This document shows positions 1-10,617 of a stretch of 64,000 bases of DNA, one piece after another; positions within the stretch are counted from its first letter, which is position 1; every line of letters starts with the position of its first letter. The stretch is from Ailanthus altissimus. Lineage: Eukaryota > Streptophyta > Magnoliopsida > Sapindales > Simaroubaceae. Where the stretch lies: positions 34,966,501 to 35,030,500 of the forward strand of contig OX327684.1 in assembly GCA_946807835.1 (NCBI GenBank). Direction: 5' to 3'. The notes under the pieces are model-generated. The model worked only from the letters and a program-made list of their open reading frames with translations. It ran no database searches and was not told the DNA's origin. The position numbers were made by a program, and so were the translations under genes.

Positions 1-1546
1 GAAGTTTCAGTACCAAATATCCAAATGGGTGTCATACATGACAGAAACAAAATTAATATATACGTGTTAGAACACACTAGATTGAGCTCATAATTTGAGA
101 ACATGGCAGGACCCTGTGAATCATATAATTGCTGGAGGTGCATTTCTGGCACATTCTTTAACAGAAATTCATAACTTCATATGCAGAGTTTTGATTTTAA
201 GTGATCAGATATTGTTTAAGAGATGAGTGGTCCTTGACACTGATAATAGGTGTCTAACATGCCATTCGTCCCCAATAACAGTTTTTATAAACATTGTAGG
301 ATAAGAAACCACATAAATCTTTTTCGTGCAATTGTGATCTTCAAGCTTTAAGGACAGTGGCTTGTTACCTAGTCTTAGAGGCTGACTGAATGCACTGAAA
401 CATACATTGAGGTTTACAAACTCAATCTGTAGAATAGAAGCTCAGGACTCTTTTATTGCTCATGGCACTTTTTGTTATTTAGTTTCAATCGTCAAGTTCT
501 TTTTGAGCTGCTAAATAATTCTGAGAGTGATTCCACGACTCTGCACTTTCCCCACCCACATTGTAAAAGATTTAATCTTGCAAATGACTTTGCCATGAAC
601 AGGACAATAGCCTCCAGAATTTCAAGCTTCCAGAACCTGTTCTCTGCATTGGTAGATTTTTGCAGATTGAACTGCTGGGTAGGGTTCGGAGACTAGAGAT
701 GGATGGCTTATTCTGTATATGGTTTGTCCCTTGTTCTTTTTGCAATTGCTCTCTCTTGATATGCATGGTAAAAGGTTGAACTTTCTCAGTATTAATGCCC
801 TAGCTATCTTAATTGAATCCATGGTTATTTTAGTCATTGTGTTTGTCTCACTGACCAGCTTGAGTACCATGTCTTCATTAGTTAAAACTAGTGGGTGTCG
901 GTTTATGAATTTTACTTGATTCGCTGTTTTGGCATCTGTCTTAATTCATTTTGTCATCACTTTCTTTTCCCAGTTCCTAAAGAAATGAAAAACTTTTGCT
1001 CACACACATAGACAAAAGGAGAAAAAAAAAAAGAACTTCTATCGACGAGACTATCATTTTGAAAATTTTACTCCACCTGAACAGTGTAGATAACTTTTGC
1101 TTTTGGTTCACGACTTTTATTTGGTTAGTATCTACTATAACCTGTGTAACTATGACTACTAGCTGTGTATGATATAAATATCTGCTTCACTGACTTGTTT
1201 GTCTTCCTAAATTTTGTGCACCTTATTGGCATATTGCAGTGTGTCTCATGTTCAGATTATCGGACGATCATTATCACCTGCATTTGGTGTTGAAATCCTT
1301 GCACCTTCTGAGAAATTTGCATTGAAGGTTCTGAGTTACACCCAACCCATTGTGGCTGAAGAATCCCCTGCAATTGCAAGTTTGTATATTCCAAGGCAAG
1401 TGAGAGATTTGGGACAGATTATGTATGCCATGCAGGGTGATTTAGTAGATGTTGCAGAAAGGGGTATGGACGAATGTGATGTAGTAGATGTTGCAGAATG
1501 GGGTACGGACGATGGTGAATCAGATGACGAGTTTGTTGATCTCTAG
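1..1546 (+). CDS. F-box protein (At4g00755-like), 3' part only, tandem copy 1
   Basis: This is the 3' end of a tandem copy of the F-box gene at 6649-9564. It starts inside intron 3 (1-602), followed by exon 4 (603-721), intron 4 (722-1239) and exon 5 (1240-1546, stop TAG). Base 1 aligns with 8068, and introns and exons match almost base for base, so exons 1-3 should lie to the left of the window. Both exons stay open in the same phase as copy 2. The tail differs: exon 5 carries 39 extra in-frame bases, so the acidic motif around DVAEWG occurs twice (DVAERGMDEC, then DVAEWGTDDG). The family links SCF ubiquitin ligases to substrates, but the F-box itself is not visible in this copy. It could be a live paralogue or a recent pseudogene. 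I see no break in the visible part. Confidence 0.75.
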
Positions 1547-1659
1547 TGTTATACTTATATATATATATATATATTTTAAGATAAGAACTACTATCTTCCC
1601 TTTTTTTTTTGTTTTTTGGTTGCAACTAAGTAATAATCCATCCGGAGTGACATTTGCTG

Positions 1660-1836
1660 ATTTGTAAAGACCTTTCCAAAGGAGTTATAAGAGACGAACT
1701 TATGCCCATCTTCAGCAGTCTCTTTCAAGTTCGGTGTATAAACTTTCCTTTTGCGCAAGATGCTTTCTCTTTCCTTCCTGAGTTAAAGAGTGTTATGGAA
1801 ACTATGTTATCCTCGTGCATAATTACGAGCTAATTG
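1660..1836 (+). other. Exon-like open frame downstream of F-box copy 1 (truncated)
   Basis: About 115 bases after the F-box stop there is an open frame matching the one at 9668-9826. It encodes residues such as KDLSKGVIRDELMPIFSS and ends with VMETMLSS. Copy differences keep the frame open: DAFSF here against DLSF in copy 2 is a three-base indel. The donor-like GGTGC of copy 2 reads CGTGC here because one base is lost. Homology to copy 2 stops near 1836, where the antisense Copia remnant begins. I do not recognise the protein. It may be the remnant of another gene carried along with the duplication, or 3'UTR that happens to be open. Confidence 0.35.
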
Positions 1837-1837
1837 T

Positions 1838-3766
1838 CTGTGTACAACTAATTGCATAATTTTAAATTTTGGTACACTTTAATATCTTGTGAACCGAACA
1901 AGATATAGTGTCCAAAAGATGTTAACTAAGATATTGACAATAGATTTTTTTTCATACCAGAGACATGATAGATATTTTGAAGTATTACCTTGTTAGGACT
2001 GTAACGAGATGTAAGGACTTTGTTACCGATGTGAGCTATAGGCAATCTTGAGTTGTTGGTTGTTATTATCACGCGATTTCTTTTGTACTTAGTCATATCT
2101 TGCAGCTTTTCTTCGTCACCAATTATATGATTTGAACATCCTGAGTCGACGATTCAATCATTTTCATAGTCAATTCGTTCAAGCATTATCACTAAGAGTG
2201 ATAGGTCTTCTTCTTCTATAGCGGCTAATGCTTTAGCATCCCACTCATCTTCACTTTTTCTTTCTTGAGTTTGATGTGGCAGTATTACCCTCAGCAGACC
2301 TTTTCTTAGACCAACAACCTTTTGCTATGTGTCCTATTTTTTCACAATTGTAGCATTTTCCTTCAAACATTTTCTTTTGGTTGGATTGACTACCATTGTT
2401 GCAAGTCCTCCATACTTTCCCTATTTGTGAGCTACCCTTTTGGTGATGACTCTTTATCTTGTCATCATCTCTTTTAGATCCTCTACCAGTACGTCGTTTA
2501 AATCAATTTTTTCTTTTATCGATGTAGAGTGCTTCTTTATCGCCTTTTAAAGAGATCTCACTCATTTGCTTGGCAATCGCTTCTTGATCAGTAAACAAAT
2601 TTTCAAATTCAATGAGAGATGGTTGGGTTGGCCAGCCTTGTATAACAGTAACAAAGTTTCTATACTCAGGTCTCAAACCATAGATGATAATTCTTTTCAC
2701 CCTATTTTCAACAATAGTAGCGGTAGGATTCAACTCATATATTTCACAGCATAAGGACTTTACTTTTGTGAAGTATTGGTTGATCGTCATGTTGCGTTGT
2801 GCAATTGATAACAGTCCATTCTCTAAAAGTTATTGTCGAGTGTTGTTTTTCTTTGAGAAGAGTGATGCAAAAGTGTCTTATGCTTCATTTGGCGTCTTGG
2901 CCTTTTTTATGTGCTCTAACATTTTTTTTTCAACTGTGGTCTTAATGGCGAATATAGCCTTACTAGTTTTTACCTTCCACTTCTTTAAAGTGGCTTCGTC
3001 TGTTGGCTGCTTCACTTCATTCCCGCCAACGACCTTTCAAAGATCTTGGCCTTGAAGGTAAGACTCCATCAATGTCGCCCATATATTGTAATTTTGGTTG
3101 TTAAGCTTCTTGATTCTTCCAACGACTTGAAAGTCACCCATCGTGTTGGTAATACCTCAATAATACCAAACAAGTTTTGTCAACAACTTTGTAGAGTCAT
3201 AGACTACTCATGACACACAGAAGCTCATTCACTCACAATTTCTAGAAGCCCTTTCTGATGTGGAAGATCAGTCAAAGCTGCAATCAAAGAGCATACTCAG
3301 AAATCTTAGAAATCTTACAACTTGAGTGGTCCCAGACAGTCCCGCTCTAATACCAATTGTTGAGAATAATAGAGCACAAATGGAACACTTTTATTAATAT
3401 AACAAACCCAAAATTTACAATGCAAATTTTAGAAACTCTCACTCTCTAACACTCTAAACTCTCAACAATTGATCAAATACTTAATGAACTATTTATTCTT
3501 AACTTGCTTGATTGCAAAATCAAATGAGGAAGATGGTTATTTATATTTAGTTTCAACAAATTAAAATCACACAAATAAAATATTGTAAAAATTTATTAAC
3601 CACATAAGTTTATAATACTTGTCTCATTAATTATTAACTTTAAAATATCTTATATAATCTAAAAAATTCAAGAATTAGACTTGTAAATATTTAAGCTTAA
3701 TCTTAAACTTAGTGTTGTAATTTTAACATGTATAACACTATTTTAACAGTATTTTATAGTGTCACA
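1838..3766 (-). mobile_element. Truncated, degenerate Ty1/Copia LTR retrotransposon with one LTR
   Basis: Read on the minus strand, the order is LTR (3766-3358), a two-base spacer, a primer-binding site TGGTATTAGAGC (3355-3344, complementary to initiator tRNA-Met with one change from the usual TGGTATCAGAGC), a Gag/UBN2 region (best open stretch 2790-2503), a CCHC zinc knuckle with CYNC...GH...C (about 2360-2322), and the protease active-site motif DSGCSNH (about 2150-2130) followed by GAG-pre-integrase-like sequence (YILFGSQDIKVYQ, about 1915-1870). The Trp codon normally just before the protease motif is a stop (TGA), and the frame shifts several times, so the element is dead. Integrase, reverse transcriptase, RNase H and the second LTR are missing. 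The break coincides with the end of F-box flank homology near 1837. Confidence 0.85.
3358..3766 (-). repeat. LTR of the Copia remnant
   Basis: The LTR is about 409 bp. On the plus strand it begins TGTTGAGAATAATAG, next to the primer-binding site, and ends near GTGTCACA. Its outer end is therefore TG on the minus strand. The inner edge is secure because the primer-binding site adjoins it. The outer edge is placed from the TG...CA rule only. Confidence 0.7.
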
Positions 3767-3791
3767 CAATGCTAAATAATGACCCATCGTC

Positions 3792-3828
<37 letters not shown>

Positions 3829-5399
3829 ATAGATGATTTAGTGAGTTACGTAACTTGTCATATAAATAGCTCTTAGACATGTGTAAAAAATTTGTAGTAC
3901 ATCATAAATTATGATATATATATTAACATTATAGGATGAGGAGAATCAAACCTAAAACTGGTAGTGTGCACTACAAATCTATTAACCAATGGACTATCAT
4001 AAGCAAGTGCAAAAAAAAAAAAAGAATAGTAAAGTTGTTAAAAATAATTAAATATGTTATTTGTACACAATTACAAAGGAAAGTATTAATACCAAAAAAA
4101 AAAAATGAGTTGAGTGAATAAAAAAATTTAGATCAAAAGTTATGTAAAAGAAGAGGTATTATAGATCATGTCCCTTTATATATATATATAAATAATGTTA
4201 TATTTTTTAAATAATATTTTAAAATTTTCAATCTTAAAATAGTGTGTTAAGCAATCATTACATGATAAAATAATATAATTTTTAAAATTAACAATTATAC
4301 TATTTCACCACCTAATAATTATTTTATACATTATTGATAAAAAATTTTAAAATATCATTTGTGAAGTATAACATTATATATATATATATATATGTAGAGA
4401 GAGAGAGAGAGAGAGAGAAAAATAATTTAATAGGTTACATAGTTTATTATATAAAGAGCTCTTACATATTTGTTAAGATTCTGTAATATATAATAAATTA
4501 TGTATAAGTTATGAATTAATTAAATAATACAATATAGTATGTTATTCACTATAATATGAATTGTATAGTACATCAGATCACATATCTCTATTTAAGAAGT
4601 GTAACATGATATATCACATATTTTTATTTGAAAAATGTAACATTTTATATATATAAATAGGAAAATAAATTAGTAGGTTACATAATTTGCATGTAGAAAA
4701 TTTTTAGACACTTATCAAATATTTATAGCACATAATAAATTATGCATAAATTATAAATTAATTAATTAGTATCATATAATATGTTATTCATTGTATAGGG
4801 AATTGCGTAGCACACTATCCTTATTTGTATATAATTTTAAGAGGAGAATCAATTTATAAAAATGCACTTATATGTTATTTTTTATAAAAAAATAATAATG
4901 ATAATAATAATGTAACAAATACAATATTTTTTTAAAAATTAATTATCGTATAAAAGTAGAGGTTTTAAGCCCTATTTTTTTTAAAAAAATTTAATAATAT
5001 ATTTTTATAATTTTTATTTTTAAATAAATATTTTTATAATTCAACTCTCTAAAATTAAAATTATAACATTAAAATTTTTATAAAATTAAATTTTAATTTA
5101 ATATAATTTTTAATTTTAATATATCAGCCTTTAAGTTTGATTTTGCTATTATTATGATTTAACTAGTTCTGAAAATAAAAGATAGTTTCTTAAAAAAAAG
5201 ATTTTAAACCTCAATTATTATTCCTTCATTAAATTCGTAAAATTATTGTATTGTGTTGATAGATAATTATTTAGTCAAATATAAAATTTGTAATGAATTG
5301 TTAATAGTTATTATAATGCTTTAAAATTGTAATTCGAGAAATGTATTAAAAAAAATTTGAACCTTAAAAAAATGTTAATATAAAAAAAAGGGATGGCCA
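3767..5399. other. AT-rich intergenic DNA with microsatellites and diverged repeats
   Basis: There is no credible coding frame here. The stretch holds a TA microsatellite (about 3797-3826), a second TA run next to a GA run (about 4375-4418), and diverged repeats of a roughly 240-bp unit recognised by 'aggttacata', 'ataataaattatg' and 'gttattca' (about 3836-3960, 4424-4575 and 4666-4815). Confidence 0.6.
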
Positions 5400-5759
5400 T
5401 TGGTGAGAAACAAAATGGGCCCACAAAAGGAAAGATGACGCGAGGCGATAGTCCTTGATAAGTATCGCCCGCATAAACAAGAGTCTCATCAGTCTATCTC
5501 ACTATTATTAACTATTATTATCCTCGTTATCATTATCACTTCCGAGTAAATACATAATGACTCTTAGATAGGAATAATAAGATTTTATTTCTTTTTTATT
5601 AAAGTAATTTCATATTAATATTAATTATTCAAACTAAATATAATCAACAAGAATAAAAGAACAATTTTTTTAGCCTAGTATTTTATTTTGCGAAATCAGC
5701 TTTCACTTACCTTTGATATGTGCATTCGGCATTCCATATTTCCATTCAGACGCCACTTT

Positions 5760-6648
5760 GCTCTGTAGCGATAATCTCCAACAGTTCACTCTCTCTCTCT
5801 CTCTCTAAAATTCAGTTTTTCTCGCTCTAGGGTTTTCAACTTTTGGGGATTTCTGCTTTTGGTTCCTGAATAAAGGTAAAGATTTTCATACTTTCTCGTT
5901 TCTTATTCATCTTTTTTCCTGTACTGCAACTCAATCTCTTTAAGGCTTTATTTATTTATTTATAAAATATATATATTTGTTCGCTTTTTTATTTTTCCAC
6001 TTGGTCAATTTTTAGCTTTAATTTGTCTCGGATTTTTTTTAAGAAAAAATTCGAGCTTTTATTAAAATGGAATAAAAAGTTTTGATTTTGAATGCTGAGA
6101 CCGGAATTTACCAATTCGTGCGATCGAATTACTTATACAAGATTATCATCATAATTTGGGTTTCAGAATTTATTTGTAAAGGGAAGCAGAATTGTGTGAA
6201 ATTGGTATTATAACTTTTCATTTCAGTAACATTTAATTGTAACGGGATTTTTTTTTAAAAAAAGATCTGTTATGAAATTTGGTAATTTCAGTTAAAACCC
6301 AAGTTTTATTAATGTCAGAAGCGTGCTCAAACCTAGTTATTTTAGTAAAATTAAGAATGCATAATTTTGTTTATTGTGGTTCAATAATTGTGGTAACTTT
6401 GAGTTTTTTTTTGGTATTGTCTACTGTTTATACGTTGTTGTTGATTGTCCAGTTTAATTGTACTAAAGGGATGTTTGGGGATCTACTTGTGTGTTTTACT
6501 AAGGGATTTCTTTTGCTCTTTGGCTACTCGGCTTTTTTATTAGTTTTTTTTTGTTTACGTTTGTAAGTTCTTAAATTATATATTTATTTTTTTGAATTTC
6601 CGAGTTAGGTTGTGAGGTCCAGAGAGATAGCAGGATTGCTCAGTTAAA
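5760..6648 (+). promoter_or_regulatory. 5' leader of the F-box gene with probable leader intron
   Basis: A CT-rich tract (about 5788-5808), typical of plant transcription starts, is followed by a short leader. A good donor (TAAAG|GTAAAG) lies at 5875/5876, and an acceptor (GAGTTAG|G) at 6608/6609 follows a T-rich tract. That gives a leader intron of about 730 bp. The 95-residue open frame at 6279-6566 lies inside this intron and is ignored. No experimental start is known. Confidence 0.5.
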
Positions 6649-9564
6649 ATGGAGAATGGTATTGATTTTTTGAACTGGCTTAATCATGATATGTCAATAA
6701 AGATCCTTGCATGTTTGGAAGATATATCCGATATTGCCCGTGTTAGCTGTGTCTCGAGGCCATGGCGACATTATGGTAAGTGAAAAGTATTTAGTAATGC
6801 TTATGCATTCTCATAGCCCTTTCTCAGGAAAGAAACAATAAAGAATTTTAGGTATACCCTGCTTATTGTGTCTCTGTTACATTGATGATTCATCTTACTC
6901 TGCCGAACAATTTCTTTGGTGTAATATTTTAAAAACATGTTGTTAATTGGTGTTAATTCCCTATCTGATTGATTTTTCCATGTTCTAGATGAGTAAGAAA
7001 GCATGGTCCCAAAAGGAATAAGGAAATTTTTTATGTATTTTAATATGATGGTTTTGTAGTTTGAGGGATGTATATTTTTCTCCATTTTGCAGTCATTGAA
7101 AAGGGTCTCTGTAAGCAGATGTGTTTGAGAATGTTTCCACAGTTATCTAAAGTTGATCATATACTCGAAACGGGCCGTGGTGTGCAAGAGCCTGCAGAAG
7201 TGGGATCTAGTAATTTTATGGAATGGCAAAGTTTGGAGAGGGAGCACAGAGCTTATGCTTTTCTAGCACATGGTTGTACAACATTTCCTATTACAAAGTT
7301 AATTTCAGAGCCAATCTGTGCTTCCAGCACTGATAATTATCCAGAGGAAAGCATCGACAATACTCTGGAACCTAGAGATAGAGTTGCTCGGAGAGCTTCA
7401 TACTGGTCAAGTACAGGACAAAGCGACCCTGCAGAGCCTGAAACACTGTTGTATAAGTTAGTTGGTGATCTGTGTGTTATTACTGAAGTCAAAATACAAC
7501 CTTTCCAAGGTTAATCTTTCTAGAAAATAGATATTTTTGAGTTCATCCTACTTTTAACTATTATCCTTGATATCCTGACTTCTTAATCAGTATCACTGAT
7601 GCTGAGGTGTGTGTTTGTGTCCAGCTTATTTTCAGCGGGCTCTACCTATATATTCAGCCGAAGCTGTGCAATTCCGAATGGGTCATCTCAAGTCTCCATG
7701 GGATAATCCCTTGGTTGAGTCAGGCAGGGATTCTGCTGATGATAAATTTGTATGGACCTACACTTCTCAAAAGTTCCCAATGGCTCAGGTGTGCTGCATT
7801 TCTAACTGCGCTTTACCTTCTTTGTTCAACCTTCTGAAGAGAAACCGAAGTTAATGTGAGATGCACAGACTTTGATAGTATCTAAAAAATTAAACCTTCA
7901 GAAGATCTTCTCTTGCACCAAAATTTTATCATCTAATATGTCACTGTTTGCATAATTTACTGGTACATTATTATGGCTTATTAAAGTTCCCTTACAGTTT
8001 GTATACCAAGAATATGTTTGGAATTTCCAATAAAAGATTCTGGGAGTATGGATGTCTCCTGGTGCCTGAAGTTTCAGTACCTAATATCCAAGTGGGTGTC
8101 ATACGTGACAGAAACTAAATTAATATATACGTGTCAGAACACAAGATTGAGCTCATAATTTTAGAACTTGGCAGGACCCTGAGAATCATATAATTGCTGG
8201 AGGTGCATTTCTGGCACATTCTTTAACAGAAATTCATAACTTCATATGCAGAGTTTTTATTTTAAGTGATCAGATATTGTTTAAGAGATGAGCGGTCCTT
8301 GACACTGATAACAGGTGTCTAACATGCCATTTGTCCCCAATAACATTTTTTATAAACGTCATAGGATAAGAAACCACATAAATCTTTTTCGTGCAATTGT
8401 GATCTTCAAGCTTTAAGGACAGTGACTTAGAGGCTGACCGAATGCACTGAAACATACATTGAGGTTTACAAACTCAATCTGTAGAACAGAAGCTCAGGAC
8501 TCATTTATTGCTCATGGCAATTTTTGTTATTTAGTTTCAATCATCAAGTTCTTTTTGAGCTGCTATATAATTCTGAGAGTGATTCCACGAGTCTGCACTT
8601 TCCCCACCCACATTGTAAAAGATTTAATCTTTCAAATGACTTTGCCATGAACAGGACAATAGCCTCCAGAATTTCAAGCTTCCAGAACCTGTTCTCTGCA
8701 TTGGTGGATTTTTGCAGATTAAACTGCTGGGTAGGGTTCAGAAACAAGAGATGGATGGCTTATTCTATATATGGTTTGTCCCTTGTTCTTTTTACAATTG
8801 CTTCCTCTTGATGTGCATGGTAAAAGGTTGAACTTTTTCAGTATTAATGCACTAGCTATCTTAATTGAATCCATGGTTATTTTAGTCATTGTGTTTGTCT
8901 CACTGACCAGCTTGAGTACCAAGTCTTCATTAGTTAAAACTAGTGGGTGTTGGTTTATGAATTTTAGTTGTTTCGCTGTTTTGGCATCTGTCTCGATTCA
9001 TTTTGGCATCACTTTCTTTTCCCAGTTCCTAAAGAAATGAAAAACTTTTGCTCACACACGTAGACACAAAAAGAGAAAAAAAAAAAAAAAAACTTCTATG
9101 GACGAAACTATCATTTTGAAAATTTTACTCCACCTGAACTGTGTGGATAACTTTTGCTTTTGGTTCACGACTTTTATTTGGTTAGTATCTACTATAACCT
9201 GTGTAACTATGACTACTAACTGTGTATGATATAAATATCTGCTTCACTGACTTGTTTGTCTTCCTAAATTTTGTGCACCTTATTGGCATATTGCAGTGTG
9301 TCTCATGTTCAGATTATCGGACGATCATTATCACCTGCATTTGGTGTCAAAATCCTTGAACCCTCTGGGAAATTTGCATTGAAGGTTCTGAGTTACACCC
9401 AACCCATTGTGGCTGAAGAATCCCCTGCAATCACTAGTTTGTATTTGCAAAGGCAAGTGAGAGATTTGGGACAGATTATGTATATCTTGCGGGGTGATGT
9501 AGTAGATGTTGCTGAATGGGGTATGGACGATGGTGAATCAGATGACGAGTTTGTTGATCTCTAG
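6649..9564 (+). CDS. F-box protein, At4g00755-like, tandem copy 2 (complete)
   Basis: The model has five coding exons: 6649-6775, 7093-7509, 7625-7788, 8655-8773 and 9297-9564 (1095 nt, 364 aa). All joins use GT-AG and keep frame. Residues about 5-43 form the F-box (DFLNWLNHDMSIKILACL...ARVSCVSRPWRHY), the part that binds SKP1 in an SCF ubiquitin ligase. The rest is the conserved body of the plant At4g00755-type F-box proteins, including GHLKSPWDNP, FKLPEPVLCIGG and YICVSHVQIIGRSLSPAF. It ends in an acidic tail (DDGESDDEFVDL). The substrate is unknown. ATG at 6649 is the first in-frame start before the F-box. Intron 3 onward and the 3' flank are duplicated at 1-1836. Exon 5 lacks the 39-bp insertion seen in copy 1. 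Confidence 0.88.
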
Positions 9565-9667
9565 TGTTATACTTATATATATATATATTTTAAGATAAGA
9601 ACTGCTATCTTCCCTCTTTTTTTTGTTTTTTGGTTGCAACTAAGTAATAATCCTTCCGGAGTGACAT

Positions 9668-10011
9668 TTGCTGATTTGTAAAGACCTCTCCAAAGGAGTT
9701 ATAAGACAGAAACTTATGCCCATCTTCAGCAGTCTCCTTCCAGTTCCGTGTATAAACTTTCCTTTTGCTCAAGATCTGTCTTTCCTTCCCGAGTTAAAGA
9801 GTGTTATGGAAACTATGTTATCCTCGGTGCATAATTATGAGCGAATTGCAATTCGCAGGATTCGCGTGAAAATGTCCAACATCCACTGGCGAAAGCCTTA
9901 GAAATAATTGCTTTTGGCCTATCAATTTGTGTAGAGCATGATTGTGAACGACAGTCGTTTCTGGACGCTTCGGCAAGCATTTCTACATTATTTCATAAAT
10001 CTCACAGATAA
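9668..10011 (+). other. Unidentified exon-like frames downstream of F-box copy 2
   Basis: There are two open blocks on the same strand as the F-box gene. Block A (about 9671-9826) encodes KDLSKGVIRQKLMPIFSS...VMETMLSS and ends at a donor-like TCG|GTGCAT. Block B (9859-10011) follows an acceptor-like ATTCGCAG and encodes 50 residues starting DSRENVQHPLAKALEIIAF, containing CVEHDCERQSFLDAS, then TAA. Both look protein-like in composition. The gap of 32 bp is too short for a plant intron, and reading straight through puts block B out of frame. This may therefore be a decayed end of another gene. I do not recognise the family. Confidence 0.35.
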
Positions 10012-10617
10012 TACGATTAGATATGGAATGGTAATACTATGCATTTTAAGAGATGAAAGTTTGACTAGTTGAGGTCTATCAATAATTATCTTTCGCACTT
10101 ACACCTAAAATTTCAGGTCATCCCACCACCTCCCCCTCGTAATATAAGTTTGAAAAAAGATATTATAAGTTTAAGACGAAAAATAATAATTATGTTAGAC
10201 GGCCTCAATTCATTCAATCAAATAATAATGCAACGTTATAAACGTTTTTTTTAAGGGACTCTCTTTTTAGCTTTTAAACTTACTTTTGCTGAGTATTCAG
10301 TGTTGCACAAGTTCTCGTACGAACAGAATGTTACTATATTTTAGCAACTAGACGCGACCGCACACAAAACTTTACTAATTTGTCTAATTGCCCAATACAA
10401 ATGAAATGAATCACACATGAAAAAACATGTATTATTACTATTTTATAACAGCACAGTAATTGTGATAGCAAACGGGCTAAACGGAGAATTTCAATGTCAC
10501 CCTACAAGGTGGCAAATTGCTCAAAAGCTTACACCAATATATGATTTATCTAACAAGTACGAATAATTATTTAAATGACATCCAAGCTTGATGAGCAGAA
10601 CAGGCTTGCTTCTCTTT
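10012..10617. other. Intergenic DNA and 3' flank of the PEX11 gene
   Basis: No gene is seen. The right part probably holds the 3'UTR of the minus-strand PEX11-like gene, which stops at 10618. The left part is the far flank of the F-box unit. Confidence 0.5.

Noticed and set aside
2684..3055. Plus-strand 123-codon hydrophobic frame
   Set aside because: It is the reverse strand of the Copia gag region. The minus strand carries the recognisable motifs.
6279..6566. 95-codon hydrophobic frame before the F-box start
   Set aside because: It lies within the probable leader intron, is T-rich, and matches no family.
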